Shown here piece after piece: positions 8,369 to 15,504 of a DNA stretch of 64,000 bases. The stretch is from contig NZ_JBLXJC010000001.1 of assembly GCF_048269205.1 (NCBI RefSeq), positions 620,001 to 684,000 of the forward strand. Direction: 5' to 3'. The notes beneath the pieces are model-generated. The model ran no database searches. It saw only the letters and a list, made by a program, of their open reading frames with translations, and was not told the DNA's origin. Position 1 is the stretch's first letter. The number at the start of each line of letters is the position of its first letter. The position numbers and the translations under genes were made by a program. Source of the stretch: Emcibacter sp048269205. Lineage in GTDB: Bacteria; Pseudomonadota; Alphaproteobacteria; Sphingomonadales; Emcibacteraceae.

Positions 8369-10099
8369 TCAACCGTAAAGCCAATTTCTGATGACGGCTG
8401 CCGATTCTTCCGGATATTTTTCCACAAGTTCACCAACTTTTCTGATGGCAGTCGCCTCGATTTTTCCCTCCACGGAAGCTATATCAATCCCGGCCTCAAG
8501 ACCCTGTTGCTTGGCAACTTCGCGGGCGCTGAGCTTTTTCCCGCTTTCATCCACGGGAACAACTACGGTACCGCCCTCATCAGTATGTATGACCTTGCCT
8601 TCCGGCTGGGGTGGGGCAAGTGCGGCCTGTTCGGGGTGTTGCCCGGGCGGCAGTTGTATATGTTCGCCGCCTGCAAGGGCATAACGGAGGACGCCGTCCC
8701 CGTCAGCCGTAATATATTTAATAAGCGGGCGAAGTCCGAAAAACGTGACAGCAAGGAAACCGACAAGCAGCACACCCAGCTCAATCAGCCACAGGATATC
8801 GCCTTTGCCGAAGCTGAACATGCCTTCTTCCGGAAGAGAGTCGCCATAATCCACTTCGGCGAACTGCATATTGACAATACTAACAATGTCACCGCGTTCT
8901 TCGTCATAGCCAATGGCTGACTTTACCAGATTTTCCAGCTGGGCCAGTTCGTCGGCGTCGCGCGGCTGGTAAATTGTCGGTTCACCCTCTCCCTGGGCCG
9001 CATAGGTGCCATCCACCAGAACGGCTACGGAGATGCGTTTAATAGTTCCGGCCTCGTGGATCTGGGTTCTGATGGTCTTGGAAATCTTGTAATTGACCGT
9101 TTCTTCCAGTGTGCTGCCGGAAGCCTGGTTTTTGACGGTCGGTTCGCCGGTGTCGGTTACTTCCTGGTCAGGCAGGTTATTGGCGACGGAAACCTGGGCC
9201 TCATCGGCATTTTCCTGTTCCGTATTTGTGGATTCACGGGTTTGTGACGACAGAACCACCTGACCGTCGGGATCATAGATTTCCGAATTGCTGGTGATCC
9301 GGTTCAGATCCAGTTCTGCAGTGACCTCTGCCCGGACCTTGCCGATGCCGACTGTTTTTTCCAGTAGTTCCTCGATCTGACGGCGCAGCCGGCTTTCTGT
9401 GGAAAGTTTCTTTTCTTCCAGGGAAGATGCCAGCACGGAAGTGGCATCGTCAGAGTTGCCGCGGGCCAGAAGAGAACCCTTCTGGTCGACGATGGAAATT
9501 CTTTCAGGGCTGAGATCCGGCACGGCTGCGGCAACCAGGTTTTGAATGGAAATGACCTGGGCGCGGGACAGTCTGTCATTTCCTGTTTTCACGAAAATAG
9601 AGGCGGTTGCCTCGCGGCTCTCGTTACTGAACAGCCGGCGCTCCGGCATGACAAGGTGAACCCGGGCGCTGCTGACTTTTTCCAAAGTCTGGATGGTGCG
9701 GGCAAGTTCGCCCTCCAGCGCGCGCAGGTGATTGATATTCTGTACAAAACTTGTGGTGCCCAGTGAATCCTGGCGGTCAAAAATATCGTAGCCTACACTG
9801 CCGCCGCTGTTCAGGCCCTGGCCGGCAACCATCATACGCAGGCGGTGAACCTGGTCTTCCGGCACCAGAATGGTGCCGCCGTCACCGGCAATCTGGTAGG
9901 GAACGGCCTGGCTTTCCAGCTGCTGGACTATATTGTTGGCATCGCCCAGATCAAGACCGCTGTAGAGCAAGCCCATGGTCGGTGTTGAAAGGCGCATGGT
10001 CAGGTAAATGAAAAAGCCGATTATAATAGCCGCAACTGTGCCCATCGCTGCAAGGCGGGCAGGGCCGAGTGTTCTGAAAAATACGGATAAACTATTCAC
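8369..10099 (-). CDS. fliF: Flagellar MS-ring protein FliF
   Basis: MS-ring protein that nucleates the basal body. Its 576 residues contain one membrane span near residues 20-35, ring-building periplasmic domains (YSGLDLGDANNIVQQLESQ; RVHLVMPERRLF) and a second span near residue 440 (IELGVLLVGFLAVTFFGLRP). A C-terminal FliG-binding tail ends in AAVIRNWLYG. It is the first gene of the operon that runs to flhG. The 320-bp upstream region holds a 19-bp palindrome, and no clear sigma-54 promoter was found there, consistent with an early-class gene. Confidence 0.97.
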   Translation of the reverse strand: MNSLSVFFRTLGPARLAAMGTVAAIIIGFFIYLTMRLSTPTMGLLYSGLDLGDANNIVQQLESQAVPYQIAGDGGTILVPEDQVHRLRMMVAGQGLNSGGSVGYDIFDRQDSLGTTSFVQNINHLRALEGELARTIQTLEKVSSARVHLVMPERRLFSNESREATASIFVKTGNDRLSRAQVISIQNLVAAAVPDLSPERISIVDQKGSLLARGNSDDATSVLASSLEEKKLSTESRLRRQIEELLEKTVGIGKVRAEVTAELDLNRITSNSEIYDPDGQVVLSSQTRESTNTEQENADEAQVSVANNLPDQEVTDTGEPTVKNQASGSTLEETVNYKISKTIRTQIHEAGTIKRISVAVLVDGTYAAQGEGEPTIYQPRDADELAQLENLVKSAIGYDEERGDIVSIVNMQFAEVDYGDSLPEEGMFSFGKGDILWLIELGVLLVGFLAVTFFGLRPLIKYITADGDGVLRYALAGGEHIQLPPGQHPEQAALAPPQPEGKVIHTDEGGTVVVPVDESGKKLSAREVAKQQGLEAGIDIASVEGKIEATAIRKVGELVEKYPEESAAVIRNWLYG

Positions 10100-10196
10100 A
10101 ATTTCACTTCCTGCTAGCCAGCCCTCTAGAGTTTCAAACTGAGTGTATTTCCAAAGTTTCTGTTTCGATTTGAAACACAGTTTACATATTTTTAAG

Positions 10197-10211
10197 TAAA
10201 TAAGAAGTTAA
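10197..10211 (-). promoter_or_regulatory. Candidate CtrA-like box upstream of fliF (weak)
   Basis: On the minus strand this reads TTAA-N7-TTTA, one mismatch from the CtrA full site TTAA-N7-TTAA known in Caulobacter. It lies about 100 bp upstream of the fliF start. Early flagellar operons are CtrA targets in Caulobacter and sciP lies next door. The region is AT-rich, so a chance match is quite possible. Confidence 0.25.
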
Positions 10212-10213
10212 TG

Positions 10214-10232
10214 CTAGGCAAAAATTGCCTAG
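10214..10232. repeat. 19-bp perfect palindrome upstream of fliF
   Basis: Two 8-base arms (CTAGGCAA and TTGCCTAG) flank a 3-base AAA centre, 115 bp before the fliF start. Arm length and spacing resemble an operator for a dimeric regulator. The GG/GC spacing is 8 rather than 10, so it is not a sigma-54 promoter. No regulator is assigned. Confidence 0.5.
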
Positions 10233-10301
10233 TCATTTTTCTAATGCATCAGTAAGGTCTTATATTAAAGAGTTTCCGAGGTCTTCCAATTTATTGTATG
10301 A

Positions 10302-10331
10302 CCAAAAAAAAATACCACAAGATGTGGTATT
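10302..10331 (-). terminator. Second Rho-independent terminator after sciP
   Basis: Perfect 9-bp arms (10311-10319 and 10323-10331) around a 3-base loop are followed on the minus strand by nine or more T residues. It lies downstream of the first sciP terminator, so the pair forms a tandem block insulating sciP from fliF. Confidence 0.75.
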
Positions 10332-10360
10332 GGAAGCAACGGGGTGTGAAAAAGGCTAAG

Positions 10361-10401
10361 CCAAAAAAATTAACCATGAGAATCAGGTCCCATGGTTAAT
10401 T
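10361..10401 (-). terminator. First Rho-independent terminator after sciP
   Basis: An 11-bp inverted repeat (10368-10378 and 10391-10401, arm AATTAACCATG) with a 12-base loop is followed on the minus strand by a T-run. It begins 19 bp past the sciP stop codon. Confidence 0.75.
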
Positions 10402-10419
10402 TAAAAATTTTCAGAAACT

Positions 10420-10719
10420 TTAGCGATTGGCGGTTGAGGAGCCGTTTGACCGATAATCCTGTACCCGCGTTACCCTGAGGCCCATGAGGCCGTCGTTATC
10501 GATCGCTCTCTGCCAGGAGAGAAATTCTTCTACCGACAGGGTATATTTTTTGCAGGCATCCTCGAGGGACAACAGTCCTCCTCTGACCGCAGCTACCACC
10601 TCGGCTTTGCGCCGGACCACCCAGCGCTTGGTGTTGGAGGGGGGAAGATCGTCCAGCGTCAGAGGTTCGCCTGTCGGTCCCATAATAGAGGCCGGTTGGA
10701 TCTTGTCTTTATTTCTCAT
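10420..10719 (-). CDS. sciP: SciP-like DUF1153 cell-cycle regulator (CtrA antagonist)
   Basis: Small DNA-binding protein of the DUF1153 family. In Caulobacter SciP binds CtrA-controlled promoters and blocks their activation after division. The 99 residues carry the family core: GPTGEPLTLDDLPPSNTKRW, then VVRRKAEVVAAVRGGLLSLE with a helix-turn-helix (ACKKYTLSVEEFLSWQRAID). The Caulobacter neighbourhood flgE-sciP-fliF is conserved here. Both sides are insulated by strong terminators, so it is probably monocistronic. A near-CtrA box lies about 56 bp upstream. Family assignment is firm; the cell-cycle role in this organism is inference. Confidence 0.88.
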   Translation of the reverse strand: MRNKDKIQPASIMGPTGEPLTLDDLPPSNTKRWVVRRKAEVVAAVRGGLLSLEDACKKYTLSVEEFLSWQRAIDNDGLMGLRVTRVQDYRSNGSSTANR

Positions 10720-10774
10720 TATAACACGAATCTCCGGTAACGTTATTCACAGTTCGGAGGATACGAAAAGCTCT

Positions 10775-10789
10775 TTAAAAAATGCCTAA
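10775..10789 (-). promoter_or_regulatory. Candidate CtrA-like box upstream of sciP (weak)
   Basis: Reads TTAG-N7-TTAA on the minus strand, one mismatch from the CtrA consensus, about 56 bp before the sciP start. AT-rich context makes this tentative. Confidence 0.3.
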
Positions 10790-10851
10790 TGAATTCGGTT
10801 AATTTGGGGGAAATAATAAATAAAATTTTACGGAACTGATCTGAATGAAAC

Positions 10852-10887
10852 AAATAAAGCCGCCCCGAAATTGGGGCGGCTTTATTT
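10852..10887 (-). terminator. Strong bidirectional terminator after flgE
   Basis: Perfect 15-bp arms (10852-10866 and 10873-10887) with a GC-rich core (GCCGCCCC/GGGGCGGC), A/T flanks and a 6-base loop. It lies 13 bp beyond the flgE stop codon. The symmetric A and T tracts would let it work in both directions. Confidence 0.93.
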
Positions 10888-10900
10888 AACTGATTGAAAA

Positions 10901-12259
10901 CTAACGCTTAACGTTGTTAAGCTCACTCAACATTTCGTCTGCTGTTGTGATGATCTTGGTACTGGCGGAGAAGGCTCTCTGGGTTGTAATCAACTGGGTA
11001 AACTCGTTCGAGAGGTCCACAGTCGAGGCCTCCAGTGTAGACGGGGCCACAAAACCGGCGCCGCCCGTTCCGCCGATTTGCAGGGCAAACTCACCGGAAT
11101 CGTCTGACAGGGTGTAACTGTTGCCCTGTCTACGGGTCAGGCCGTCCGGGTTCTGGAATACAGCCACCGGCAGCTGATAGACCTCTCGCGTCAGGCCGTT
11201 GTCGAACAGGGCGGTGACCGTTCCGTCTACCGAGATCTCCACGCCGGTCACATTGCCGAATACGGCGCCGTCAACAGAGGAGGAAATCAGGGTGGAGAGA
11301 CTGTCGAACTGGGTGAAACCATCACCCACGCCATCGGTTCCGAAGTCAAAAGTAATGGTACTCGGGGTCGCCAGGGCGGCATTGGCGGCAGAAACTGTCC
11401 AGGTGATACCTACCGGTGCCAGAAGAGAAGCGCTGGTGTTGGGGATATCGATGGTGCCGTCCGAGTTGAAGGCCAGTGTTCCTGTGGCAATCTGGCCAGA
11501 GTGCAGCGGGGCGGTTGTGGTAATCTCACTTGCTGGATCGATAAACATTTCCACGTGCCATTCGTTGGCTGTCGTACTCTTCAGCGCGGCAATGGTGACG
11601 GTGTGTGCCGTACCCAGGGAGTCATATATGGTGATATCCCGCTGGAAATCGGAATCAATGCTGCCGTCCGCCATGGAGAAACCGGCAAGGCCGGTATAAG
11701 TGGCTTCAGCCGGGTTCACATCCTGGGTGGATTGCAGGTTGGCCCTGAAGCGGACGGAAGTGGTGGATTCCGCCGTACCGGTCAGGCCGGAAACGTTGAT
11801 GGGCTCAAGGGCCGAAATTTCACGGTTCTGGGTGATGGTGCCGTCAGACTGGATCGGGAAACCCAGAAGATAGAGACCGGCTGTGTTTTTCAGGAAGCCC
11901 GCTTCATCGGGGGCAAAGGACCCGGCCCGGGTGAAAGCGATAGGGCCTTCCTCCTGAATAACGGTGGGCGAGTTGCCAACGACAAAGAATCCTGCGCCGT
12001 CGATGCTGAGATCCGTGGCGGAGGCCGAGGACTGCAGTAGTCCCTGGCGACTGATCAGGCTCCTCGGCAGAGACTGGACACCACCGGGAGAGTAAGAGGT
12101 GGTTGAACGGGACTCTGTTACCAGGGTGGTGAAGCTGGCGCGGGTCTCCTTGTACCCAACCGTGTTCACGTTAACAATATTATCCGAAATCATGCCCATG
12201 GCGCTGCTGTATGCAGTCAGGCCGGAAACTCCGGAGTAGAGTGAAGCGTAAAGACTCAT
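10901..12259 (-). CDS. flgE: Flagellar hook protein FlgE
   Basis: Structural protein of the flagellar hook. The N-terminus (MSLYASLYSGVSGLTAYSSA, then NIVNVNTVGYKETRA) and the C-terminus (NEFTQLITTQRAFSASTKII, then TADEMLSELNNVKR) are the conserved axial-protein ends. The middle is a variable surface domain. At 452 residues the length is normal. It is the last gene of the fliK-flgD-flgE operon, ending at a strong terminator. Exported by the type III apparatus, so no signal peptide is expected. Confidence 0.95.
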   Translation of the reverse strand: MSLYASLYSGVSGLTAYSSAMGMISDNIVNVNTVGYKETRASFTTLVTESRSTTSYSPGGVQSLPRSLISRQGLLQSSASATDLSIDGAGFFVVGNSPTVIQEEGPIAFTRAGSFAPDEAGFLKNTAGLYLLGFPIQSDGTITQNREISALEPINVSGLTGTAESTTSVRFRANLQSTQDVNPAEATYTGLAGFSMADGSIDSDFQRDITIYDSLGTAHTVTIAALKSTTANEWHVEMFIDPASEITTTAPLHSGQIATGTLAFNSDGTIDIPNTSASLLAPVGITWTVSAANAALATPSTITFDFGTDGVGDGFTQFDSLSTLISSSVDGAVFGNVTGVEISVDGTVTALFDNGLTREVYQLPVAVFQNPDGLTRRQGNSYTLSDDSGEFALQIGGTGGAGFVAPSTLEASTVDLSNEFTQLITTQRAFSASTKIITTADEMLSELNNVKR

Positions 12260-12373
12260 GCCATTACTCCTTTTTATGTGCTGCCACCGGCAGCGGGTTC
12301 ATCTTTTCGAGTGATGCGTTTCACGCGTTTCATCCTGATGTATTCTTCACCAGAGGTCGGGTTATTTATGTCC

Positions 12374-13078
12374 CTAGGTTTCTTCGGGAGGAGTATCACC
12401 TCCCGTGTTGTCATCAGTTGTATCTGATGACGGGATTTCCTTGACGGCCAATACCTGGTCCGGCGCGAGAATGATGCCGTTGGAGGCCAGGTAGGGCAGG
12501 CCGTTTATGGTTTCAATACTGGTTACCTTGCCCACGGAATAGATGTTGGTGGCGATTGCAGTGCCTTCTGCAGTGGCAGGCTGCACAGAAAGCGTGTAAA
12601 TGCCGTCTTCAAGGTCATCGGGAGCATTCCATTCAAACTGATGCAGTCCCATTTCGGTCTCGCCATATCCCTGATAAACCACTTCTCCGGTCTTATCGCT
12701 GGTAATGGTAATCTTGGTGGTTTCGGCCGTGCTGTCGACGGTGTATTCCCACTTGAGTTTGCCGTCATTGAGACCTGCCTTGTCGGTTTCCACGGTAATT
12801 TCCTTGCCGAGATAGCTGTTGACCGCATTGCTTACGCTCTCACTGGACATCTGGCTGATCAGGGTTTCCAGGTTTTTGTTGGCCGCAATCTGCTGTTCAA
12901 CGCCGGTAAAGGAGACCAACTGCTGGGTGAATTCATTGGAATCCATGGGGTCCAACGGGTCCTGATACTGCAACTGCGTGGTCAGCAGAGCCAGGAAATC
13001 GTCAAAATCCGAGGCAAGCTTGTCGCTTGCATTCTGTGCAACGGAAGGTGTTGATGTTGCGGAGCCTACTTCAGACAT
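12374..13078 (-). CDS. flgD: Flagellar hook-capping protein FlgD
   Basis: Scaffold that caps the growing hook. The 234 residues contain the FlgD N-terminal signature DFDDFLALLTTQLQYQDPLD and PMDSNEFTQQLVSFTGVEQQ, then an Ig/FlgD-like domain (YQGYGETEMGLHQFEWNA). The C-terminal tail (TPPEET) is acidic and Thr-rich. It follows fliK by 13 bp and precedes flgE by 114 bp, where a small 6-bp hairpin (12280-12294) occurs. Confidence 0.95.
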   Translation of the reverse strand: MSEVGSATSTPSVAQNASDKLASDFDDFLALLTTQLQYQDPLDPMDSNEFTQQLVSFTGVEQQIAANKNLETLISQMSSESVSNAVNSYLGKEITVETDKAGLNDGKLKWEYTVDSTAETTKITITSDKTGEVVYQGYGETEMGLHQFEWNAPDDLEDGIYTLSVQPATAEGTAIATNIYSVGKVTSIETINGLPYLASNGIILAPDQVLAVKEIPSSDTTDDNTGGDTPPEET

Positions 13079-13091
13079 TTACCAGTTTCCT

Positions 13092-15008
13092 TTATATGCT
13101 GATATCCAGGCCGTTGTCGGCAATATTCATGGCGACAATTTCGGCGGGTACAGTTTCTTCACCAGACATGTCACCATCCGGCAGATGGTCGGTATCTGTT
13201 CCGGCAAAGCCCTTACCCTGATGGTCTCCGGCCTGCTGCCTCAGATTGAAATTCAGGTTGCCCTGGTTCATGTCAAAGCCTGCGTTTTCCAGCATTTTGC
13301 TCAGGCTGCCCTGATCTCTTTGCAGCAGGGCGAGTGTTTTCTCATTATCTACGGTAAGCGTCGTTATCATTTTTCCGTCGGAACCGAAATCCATCTTGAC
13401 GTCAACCTGCCCCAGTTCGGCAGGGTGAAGCTTCACGGTGAAGGTGCTCTTGCCGGCCCCTGTGTGGCGGTTGATAGCAGCAATGATCTGCTCACTGGCG
13501 GCCTGGGAGGAAACGGTTGAATTTTTTGCCAGTGTTCCTGTGGTCAGGATATCGGTGGTACCGGCTTCCTGCAAGGCAAGTCCCTGGGTGCCGATCACCA
13601 GGTTTTGTCCCATGTTCAGGTTCAGGGTAGAGAAATCCGTCCGTGAATTGAGGGCGTCCAGCGGCATTTTTTGCAGCAGGGTGAATTGTTCGCCAGCATT
13701 CTTGACGGCGGAATCATTCCGGCCTGCTGCCGGGCTGCTATCGTTTGCGGCAACCTTGTCGCCCCGGGCATTATGTTCACGGCTGGCGGTTGACTTATCC
13801 TCTCCGTCGGCAATTGCGGCATTGCGCTTTTCGTCCCGCCCGTTTTCACGGGGGTTACTGTCGCGGTTACCGCGATTGTCAGCCGATTGCAGCGGGGCGG
13901 TCTGGCCTGCATTCTCTTTTGCCGAAACGGCCTGATCCGGGCCTGTATCCGCTGCTGCGTTCTGTTGCGGTGCGGCGGCTGCCGCAGTGGTTGTGGCATC
14001 TGCTTTCGCAGCAGTTTCGGCGCTTTCAGCAGGACCCTTTTCGGGAGACGCCGGACCGTCATCGGCTGATGATTTACCGTCTTGTGCAAACTGCTGTCCT
14101 GAAGAATCGCCACCGGCGTCTTTGTCGGCCGGTTCCGTGTTGCTGCCGGAGATTACGCTTTTATCTCCGTCGGAGGATTTCTCACCTGGCTGAGGATTGT
14201 CTTTTGCACCTGTGTCGGTACCGTCCCGGGCAACAATAGTTTCTTGTTCCGCAGTTGTCGTGGCCTCTTTGGAGACGGTTGAGGTTTCAGCCGTAACTGT
14301 TGAGTTTTTGGCAGTCTCCGCTTGTGTGGACACGTCCTGTGCGGTAGTGGATTCCGCCGCAGCCGCGGCGGCGCCTGTCTGGTTAGCCTGTCCATTGGCC
14401 GGGGTTGTTTCGGCACTGGCGGACTTGTTACCGTCTTTGCCGGTTGCGGCAGTGTCAGCATCTTCGGGTGATATTTCGTCACCGTCCATCAGCGGAGTAT
14501 CTTCTATACCCTGGGGCGAGGCCAGGGGATCCTGTCCTTTTTTATCCAGGGCGTCAGGGTTTTTCTCTCCGGCATGTTCTGCGAGCAGGGCGGCAACATC
14601 TGTGCCGGATTCTGCTTCCTGGTCTGTGGTCGCAGTCTCTTCGCCAGTTTCTGCCGGGGATGTTTCATTCTCCGGCTGCTCGGAAGAGCCCTCGGCCTGT
14701 GTCGTTTCATTCTGACCAGAAGATGTTTTTTCCGCCGTGGTCCCTGTGGCCTCTTCACCAGACTGTGACGTGTCTGTGGCCTCTGTTTCCGATCCGGCGT
14801 TCTTCTGTTTGGCTTTTTCTCCGGTTGGCGTGTTTTTAGACGCAGGTGCCGGGGAAGACTGACCTGCTTCCTCGGAAAGATATTTTCCGAACAGGTCTTT
14901 TGTTCCCTGATCTGTGCCGGAAGAGGAAGAGCTAGCGACTTTACCTGAAGTCGCGGTTCCCGAACCCGGAGCCATATAGGCGTTATATATGTCAGTACCT
15001 GTGGTCAT
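13092..15008 (-). CDS. fliK: Flagellar hook-length control protein FliK
   Basis: Molecular ruler that sets hook length and switches export specificity. The 638 residues are mostly low-complexity Ala/Thr/Ser/Glu/Asp/Gln-rich sequence (about 1-420). The conserved C-terminal Flg_hook domain is at the end (FTVKLHPAELGQVDVKMDFG, then TLALLQRDQGSLSKMLENAG). Long disordered N-terminal regions are usual for FliK. A sigma-54 type promoter lies 35-50 bp upstream, so this gene opens the fliK-flgD-flgE operon. Confidence 0.92.
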   Translation of the reverse strand: MTTGTDIYNAYMAPGSGTATSGKVASSSSSGTDQGTKDLFGKYLSEEAGQSSPAPASKNTPTGEKAKQKNAGSETEATDTSQSGEEATGTTAEKTSSGQNETTQAEGSSEQPENETSPAETGEETATTDQEAESGTDVAALLAEHAGEKNPDALDKKGQDPLASPQGIEDTPLMDGDEISPEDADTAATGKDGNKSASAETTPANGQANQTGAAAAAAESTTAQDVSTQAETAKNSTVTAETSTVSKEATTTAEQETIVARDGTDTGAKDNPQPGEKSSDGDKSVISGSNTEPADKDAGGDSSGQQFAQDGKSSADDGPASPEKGPAESAETAAKADATTTAAAAAPQQNAAADTGPDQAVSAKENAGQTAPLQSADNRGNRDSNPRENGRDEKRNAAIADGEDKSTASREHNARGDKVAANDSSPAAGRNDSAVKNAGEQFTLLQKMPLDALNSRTDFSTLNLNMGQNLVIGTQGLALQEAGTTDILTTGTLAKNSTVSSQAASEQIIAAINRHTGAGKSTFTVKLHPAELGQVDVKMDFGSDGKMITTLTVDNEKTLALLQRDQGSLSKMLENAGFDMNQGNLNFNLRQQAGDHQGKGFAGTDTDHLPDGDMSGEETVPAEIVAMNIADNGLDISI

Positions 15009-15042
15009 AGTTTGCCTGTCAAAATTTTCCGTTCAACAACCA

Positions 15043-15058
15043 AGCAAGAAGCGGGCCA
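15043..15058 (-). promoter_or_regulatory. Sigma-54 -24/-12 promoter for fliK-flgD-flgE
   Basis: The minus strand reads TGGCCCGCTTCTTGCT, which matches the sigma-54 consensus TGGCAC-N5-TTGCW at all but one specified base, with the required 10 bases between GG and GC. The predicted transcription start is about 23 bases before the fliK start codon. FlbD, encoded at 4062-5438, is the obvious activator candidate. Confidence 0.82.
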
Positions 15059-15252
15059 GTTTTTGATGTTGAAATAAGATATTGATTTTTAAGTATTTTT
15101 ATTTTTGTGCCGCATGTGTCTTTGCTGCGGGAGGCAAAAGATTCCCGATTGTGGAGTAACTTTTTTCCCTCTTGCCGCCCGGAGGCAGCTTCTGCCCGGT
15201 GCCGAGGTTTTGCTTCGTTGAAATGGCCTGGTGAGGGCGCGACGTGGAAAAC

Positions 15253-15268
15253 TGGCCCCATCCTTGCA
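15253..15268 (+). promoter_or_regulatory. Sigma-54 -24/-12 promoter for flgK-flgL
   Basis: Reads TGGCCCCATCCTTGCA, matching TGGCAC-N5-TTGCW at all but one specified base with exact GG-N10-GC spacing. It faces flgK, implying a leader of about 225 bases. The 194 bp between this promoter and the divergent fliK promoter probably carries enhancer sites for FlbD, but I could not define them. Confidence 0.75.
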
Positions 15269-15504
15269 TGGTAATTTTATGAAAGCTGGTTCCGGCAGAT
15301 TGTGTATGCAGGTCCCGAACGGACAGATGAACCGGCATAAAAGTGGAAAAAGCAAGAAAAATCAAATGGTTAAAAAAGAAGATATTGATATGGAAAAAGG
15401 CTGTCGTCGGATGGCTGCAGAGATTTCCACAGGGAAAAAATGCCCTGACCAGGAAAGCTTTTCCTACTCTTACCGTTATTTTTCTTTTGAAATGGAGGTG
15501 CTGA

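Noticed and set aside
7310..8920. Long plus-strand open frame of 536 codons opposite fliG and fliF
   Set aside because: It lies antisense to two clearly recognised flagellar genes, has no recognisable domain and no ribosome site. It is a by-product of codon bias.
10214..10232. Possible sigma-54 promoter before fliF
   Set aside because: GG and GC are 8 bases apart, not 10, and the element is a perfect palindrome.
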